DNA of 39,874 nt, from positions 1-39,874 of the forward strand of contig NZ_PVWO01000002.1 in the NCBI RefSeq assembly GCF_003003845.1, in the 5' to 3' direction. The translations under genes and the position numbers were made by a program. The notes beneath the pieces are model-generated. The model was not told the origin of the DNA. It ran no database searches and saw only the letters and a program-made list of their open reading frames with translations. Source of the stretch: Chamaesiphon polymorphus CCALA 037 (GTDB taxonomy: Bacteria; Cyanobacteriota; Cyanobacteriia; Cyanobacteriales; Chamaesiphonaceae). Of the stretch, positions 36,287-39,874 are shown piece after piece (positions within the stretch are counted from its first letter, which is position 1; every line of letters starts with the position of its first letter).

Positions 36287-36910
36287 TTACCAGTATGCAG
36301 CTAGATTTATCAATTTTAGTCGTGCATTTTCTACTTCCTGTTGTCGAATTTCCTCATCCATAAACTGGTTCGGAATCGGCACGATTTCGACCTCTTCAAT
36401 CCCAATAAAGCCCAAGATCGATCGTAAATAAGGATCGCAAAAATTCATCTCTCTAAGTGGAGTACCGACTACAAAATTTCCAGCACTGGGGACGATCGCG
36501 ATCGCTTTTTTACCTGTTGCTAGTCCTTTAAAAGTATGCGTTTGCGGATCGAATGTAAAAGTGCGATTCACCCGCACGATATTATCGAGATACGCTTTTA
36601 AAGTCGATGGCACACTAAAATTATACATAGGTACGCCGAGTACTATGCGATCTGCCCAGAGTAATTCGGCAATCAATCGATCGGATTCAGTCATTACTGT
36701 TGCCATTTCTGGAGTATGGTTTTCTGGCGGCAGGTAATTTGCAGTCGTCCATAGTTCGGTAGGATGAGCGGGTGGATTTGTACCAACATCCTGCTGCTGG
36801 TGTTGGAGATCGGGATGAAGGTTTTGCAAAGCTTCGATAAATTCGTGACTGAGTGCGCGAGAAATGGATTTTTCTAACCGGACGCTGGATTGAATTTCAA
36901 GTAGTTTCAT
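36287..36910 (-). CDS. azoR: FMN-dependent NADH-azoreductase-like protein
   Basis: MKLLEIQSSVRLEKSISRALSHEFI, GVPMYNFSVPSTLKAYLDNIVRVNRTFTF, VGTPLREMNFCDPYLRSILGFIGI; start trimmed to MKLLEIQ. Confidence 0.85.
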   Translation of the reverse strand: MKLLEIQSSVRLEKSISRALSHEFIEALQNLHPDLQHQQQDVGTNPPAHPTELWTTANYLPPENHTPEMATVMTESDRLIAELLWADRIVLGVPMYNFSVPSTLKAYLDNIVRVNRTFTFDPQTHTFKGLATGKKAIAIVPSAGNFVVGTPLREMNFCDPYLRSILGFIGIEEVEIVPIPNQFMDEEIRQQEVENARLKLINLAAYW

Positions 36911-36942
36911 GGAAATTGCCAGATAAGTTCTCGATCGATATT

Positions 36943-37605
36943 TTAACGGCGGTATTGTTGGTAAAGTCGATCGAACTGTGTTGGATCGATTTCGCAATCT
37001 AATGGATTATTTTCGTCAATTGCGATCGAATTCAATCGATCCTGAAAAACTGCAATCAAAAATGTAATTAGATCGTTCGCTCGATTAAATTGGGGCTGAG
37101 TTGATAAGAATGATTCAGTCACACCCAACGGCGGGAGCTTTGTCCCGTTGGCACAATAGACGATCGGATTTTCTGGATCTAACCGCATCATGCAGTAAAT
37201 GGTACTTTTGCCATCATTCAAAATCGCAAATGGTAGTAAATCGATCGGGCATCTGCCCAATTTGAGATGGCGATGTCCGGCTAAGGCATAATCTAATGGT
37301 AAGAATTTAGCAATAATTAGCCGCTCGCCCAATTGCAAATGGATTTCGTTTTCTCGACCCGATAATTCTCCATGCCATTTGCCTTTGACCCTCAGTAATT
37401 TTTCTACCAAATTTAACTTTCCTGGCTGACCAGAAAGACCGTTGTGCCATCGATACAGGTCGAAAGCAGATTGGGGCAACGTCCATGAGTATCTAGCAAT
37501 TTGAGCCTCAATTCGCTCGCTCGTTAATCCAGGCTGGAGACGGCTGGCAATTTTGGGAGCAGCTTGGCTTAATATGTTGTCAAAACTGTTGAATAGTTCG
37601 GTCAT
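36943..37605 (-). CDS. SMI1/KNR4-like protein
   Basis: SAFDLYRWHNGLSGQ.....FLPLDYAL; start MTELFNSF (37605) avoids overlap with the TetR gene. Confidence 0.65.
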   Translation of the reverse strand: MTELFNSFDNILSQAAPKIASRLQPGLTSERIEAQIARYSWTLPQSAFDLYRWHNGLSGQPGKLNLVEKLLRVKGKWHGELSGRENEIHLQLGERLIIAKFLPLDYALAGHRHLKLGRCPIDLLPFAILNDGKSTIYCMMRLDPENPIVYCANGTKLPPLGVTESFLSTQPQFNRANDLITFLIAVFQDRLNSIAIDENNPLDCEIDPTQFDRLYQQYRR

Positions 37606-37675
37606 GGCGATCGCAGCTAGAGAGGCTAACTTAATTAAGACGAGATAGTTATCCGACTTGTGACAAGCTAACGAT

Positions 37676-38254
37676 CTAGGGGATCGCGCCCCGACACAAC
37701 AATGTAATTGCATCGACAATCGCTCGCTCGCTCGAGATCGAGTGATGTGAACCAATCGTTTCTGACAACGCCAGATGATGCAAGTGTGAAATTAAAATGG
37801 CTGCCATCGTCTCGGCACTACCAGGACGGATGCGCCCCAAATCCGCTTCAGCATTGAGATAGGCACAGAGTCGATCGCTAATTTGCATCGCTGGGAGCGG
37901 GTGACGTTGCAAAAAAGTTGGCAGATCGAAAGATGGATGCGCGATCGAAGATAGAAAAATAGGCATTACCTCACGGAAATAAGCCACAATCTGCACACAA
38001 ATCGATTGCAGGTTAGTTTCCACCCGTTCCTCACCGATCTGCACCGCAAATATAGTCTCAAGCTGCGCTGCTGGGGGCACCATTGCGGCAAAAAACAGAT
38101 TTTCTTTGGTGCCAAATCTTTGAAAAATTACAGCTTCAGAGATGCCAGCCAGTTTTGCTAGCGTTCGCGTCGAAGCCTTTGCCCCTACCTGAAGAAATAG
38201 CGTTCGCGCCACAGCCAGAATTTCGTCATCGGTAATAGTTTTCTGTCGGGGCAT
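37676..38254 (-). CDS. TetR-family regulator
   Basis: ITDDEILAVARTLFLQVGAKASTRTLAKLAGISEAVIFQRFGTKENLFFAAM. Confidence 0.9.
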   Translation of the reverse strand: MPRQKTITDDEILAVARTLFLQVGAKASTRTLAKLAGISEAVIFQRFGTKENLFFAAMVPPAAQLETIFAVQIGEERVETNLQSICVQIVAYFREVMPIFLSSIAHPSFDLPTFLQRHPLPAMQISDRLCAYLNAEADLGRIRPGSAETMAAILISHLHHLALSETIGSHHSISSERAIVDAITLLCRGAIP

Positions 38255-38313
38255 TCAGTTTAGCTGGAGTTGCGATGTGTTATGGGCGTATTTGGATGCG
38301 TAGTGAGACACCT

Positions 38314-38757
38314 TTACAGCACGATACCGTGGTCTTGGCGAATTACCAAAATAGATTGTTCTTTAAGCGTAGACAGCTCCTCTACGGCGATTTTCCGTTT
38401 CATGCGCCAGCTTTTAAAGAAGATTCCGATAATGCGCGGTAGGCTCACACACCAGATCCCCAGTAACTGGCGATGTCCGATTCCTGCTAAAACACTGCGA
38501 TGTTCTTGAGTGGCAACAGCGCGGTGCATTTCGCTAATGTTCGCGGTTGTGGCTAACATCATCCAGATGTGTGCAGCAATCTCATCTTGAATCGAGGTGC
38601 CGAGATCGAACAAAATATGGACAGCATCATGTTGTTCTAATGACTGCATGATGTCTGCTGATGCTTGAGTTGCAAAGTCTTCCGGCTCCGATGCCCGCAT
38701 GTTCTGTATTGCTTCACCCAGCGTCATTGAAGGTTCAAAACCTAAGTATTTATTCAT
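38314..38757 (-). CDS. Hypothetical protein
   Basis: 147-aa ORF MNKYLGFEPSMTLGEAIQNMRA... Confidence 0.5.
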   Translation of the reverse strand: MNKYLGFEPSMTLGEAIQNMRASEPEDFATQASADIMQSLEQHDAVHILFDLGTSIQDEIAAHIWMMLATTANISEMHRAVATQEHRSVLAGIGHRQLLGIWCVSLPRIIGIFFKSWRMKRKIAVEELSTLKEQSILVIRQDHGIVL

Positions 38758-38977
38758 AGCTAAATCTGCTTAAAATATAAGTAAGCACTTGCTCACATAT
38801 TGTTGATTCATTCTACGATGTCCCGATTACATAAGCAAGCCTTCACTCATGTATTGAGAATAGATGCCTAAGTTTCGGTGCTGGCGAATTAGCTATGAAA
38901 CTCCATCACAGAGGTATAGTAAAAGCAAGAGGGTAGCAACAACATTTGTAAATCCTACTCAAACATCAACGAGCGAC

Positions 38978-39874
38978 ATGAAACAACTTCCTCACTGGCT
39001 GCAAGGATTGAACAATCCGATCTTTGCCAGATTGTATCTGGCTCAAACCATTAATCTCGTAGGCGACGCGCTGACTTGGTTAGGGTTAGCATTATTGGCG
39101 TTTGAGTTAGCCGGAGCGCAAGCTGGAACGGTTTTAGCTGGGGCACTTACATTGCGGGTGACGGCGTTTGTCATATTGTCGCCGATTGCTGGGGCGATCG
39201 CGGATCGCGTCGATCGCAAACGGTTGATGGTTGTGACTCACCTAACGCGGATGGTCATTGTCTGTCTGTTGCCCTTCGTCACTCAGATCTGGCAAATTTA
39301 CGCGATCGTGCTGTCGCTCAATGTATTTTATGCGTTCTTCGCGCCGACCTATACTGCCACCATTCCGCTGGTGACGACCGCAGCAGAACGTTCGCAAGCG
39401 ATCGCCTTGTCGAGTGCCACATATCAGCTTTTAGGCGTGTTGGGGCCTGGTTTAGCTGGCAGTATTGCAGCATTTGTGGGTACCAGACAAGTGTTTTTTC
39501 TCGATGGCATTACCTTTTTAATTGCGACAATCCTGATTGTGACACTGCCCGGACAACTGATGGTGAATCAACACCAACAGACAGCTAGAACAGTTAGCAG
39601 AACTTTAGAAGATATTCGGATGGGAACGGTTTGTCTGTTTGCCGATCCGCCGATTCGATACGCACTGATACTTCAATTAGTTGCCGCGATCGCGGGTGCT
39701 GAAATCCTCGTCAATACAGTCGGTTACGTCCAAGGCGTACTCCATTTTGGCAAGATTGAATATGGCTGGGTGATGGCGGCCTTTGGGATCGGGGCAACAC
39801 TCGCATCGGTTGGTTTGGGTAATTTTCAGCACAGAGTCAGCCCGATGTTGTGGACGAGTATTGGTGCTGTACTG
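38978..39874 (+). CDS. MFS transporter, 3' end outside window
   Basis: ATG at 38978, open to window edge: MKQLPHWLQGLNNPIFARLYLAQTINLVGDALTWLGLALLAFEL...SPIAGAIADRVDRKRLMVVTHL. Confidence 0.85.
   Translation, partial: MKQLPHWLQGLNNPIFARLYLAQTINLVGDALTWLGLALLAFELAGAQAGTVLAGALTLRVTAFVILSPIAGAIADRVDRKRLMVVTHLTRMVIVCLLPFVTQIWQIYAIVLSLNVFYAFFAPTYTATIPLVTTAAERSQAIALSSATYQLLGVLGPGLAGSIAAFVGTRQVFFLDGITFLIATILIVTLPGQLMVNQHQQTARTVSRTLEDIRMGTVCLFADPPIRYALILQLVAAIAGAEILVNTVGYVQGVLHFGKIEYGWVMAAFGIGATLASVGLGNFQHRVSPMLWTSIGAVL

Noticed and set aside
37606-37755. N-terminal extension of the SMI1/KNR4-like ORF
   Set aside because: Would overlap the TetR gene; the internal Met at 37605 is a better start.
1-39874. 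CRISPR arrays, tRNA and rRNA genes
   Set aside because: No regularly spaced long direct repeats with unique spacers, and no recognisable tRNA or rRNA sequence were seen by eye.
1-39874. Frequent CGATCG / GCGATCGC sites as regulatory elements
   Set aside because: These are HIP1-type motifs, abundant in many cyanobacteria and spread evenly here; treated as a taxonomic signature.

Overview
The window looks cyanobacterial: it is full of CGATCG / GCGATCGC (HIP1-type) motifs and has accessory, plasmid-like content. From left to right it contains: a DISARM core, drmA (open at the left edge), drmB and drmC; a NYN/LabA-type gene; a putative membrane-anchored PD-(D/E)XK-like nuclease; a mobilization module (MOBP-like relaxase and MobC-like accessory protein) with a very structured intergenic region; an actin-like (ParM/StbA-type) plus ParA-like ATPase operon preceded by four direct repeats at exact 11-bp spacing; a second ParA/ParB operon with a 15-bp perfect inverted repeat upstream; a HipA-like kinase and partner; a translationally coupled operon of FolD-like, unknown and GT2 genes; two SSB/OB-fold genes with related leaders; a TPR protein; a photolyase flanked by AT-rich perfect palindromes; two tyrosine recombinases separated by an 11-6-11 dif-like dyad; a decayed NRPS split by a 105-bp MITE-like element; and an ECF41-like sigma / azoreductase / SMI1-KNR4 / TetR / MFS region. 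The most unusual observation is a near-identical C-terminal tail (KP+SLADLNEPEVE...SRPTEGLLYEL...ED.LS) on two otherwise unrelated proteins, the HipA-like kinase and the FolD-like enzyme. A shorter echo (KPLSLASLN...DEDRLSM) lies at the C-terminus of the relaxase. This could be a shared docking, export or co-transfer signal. All calls were made by eye with no database search.
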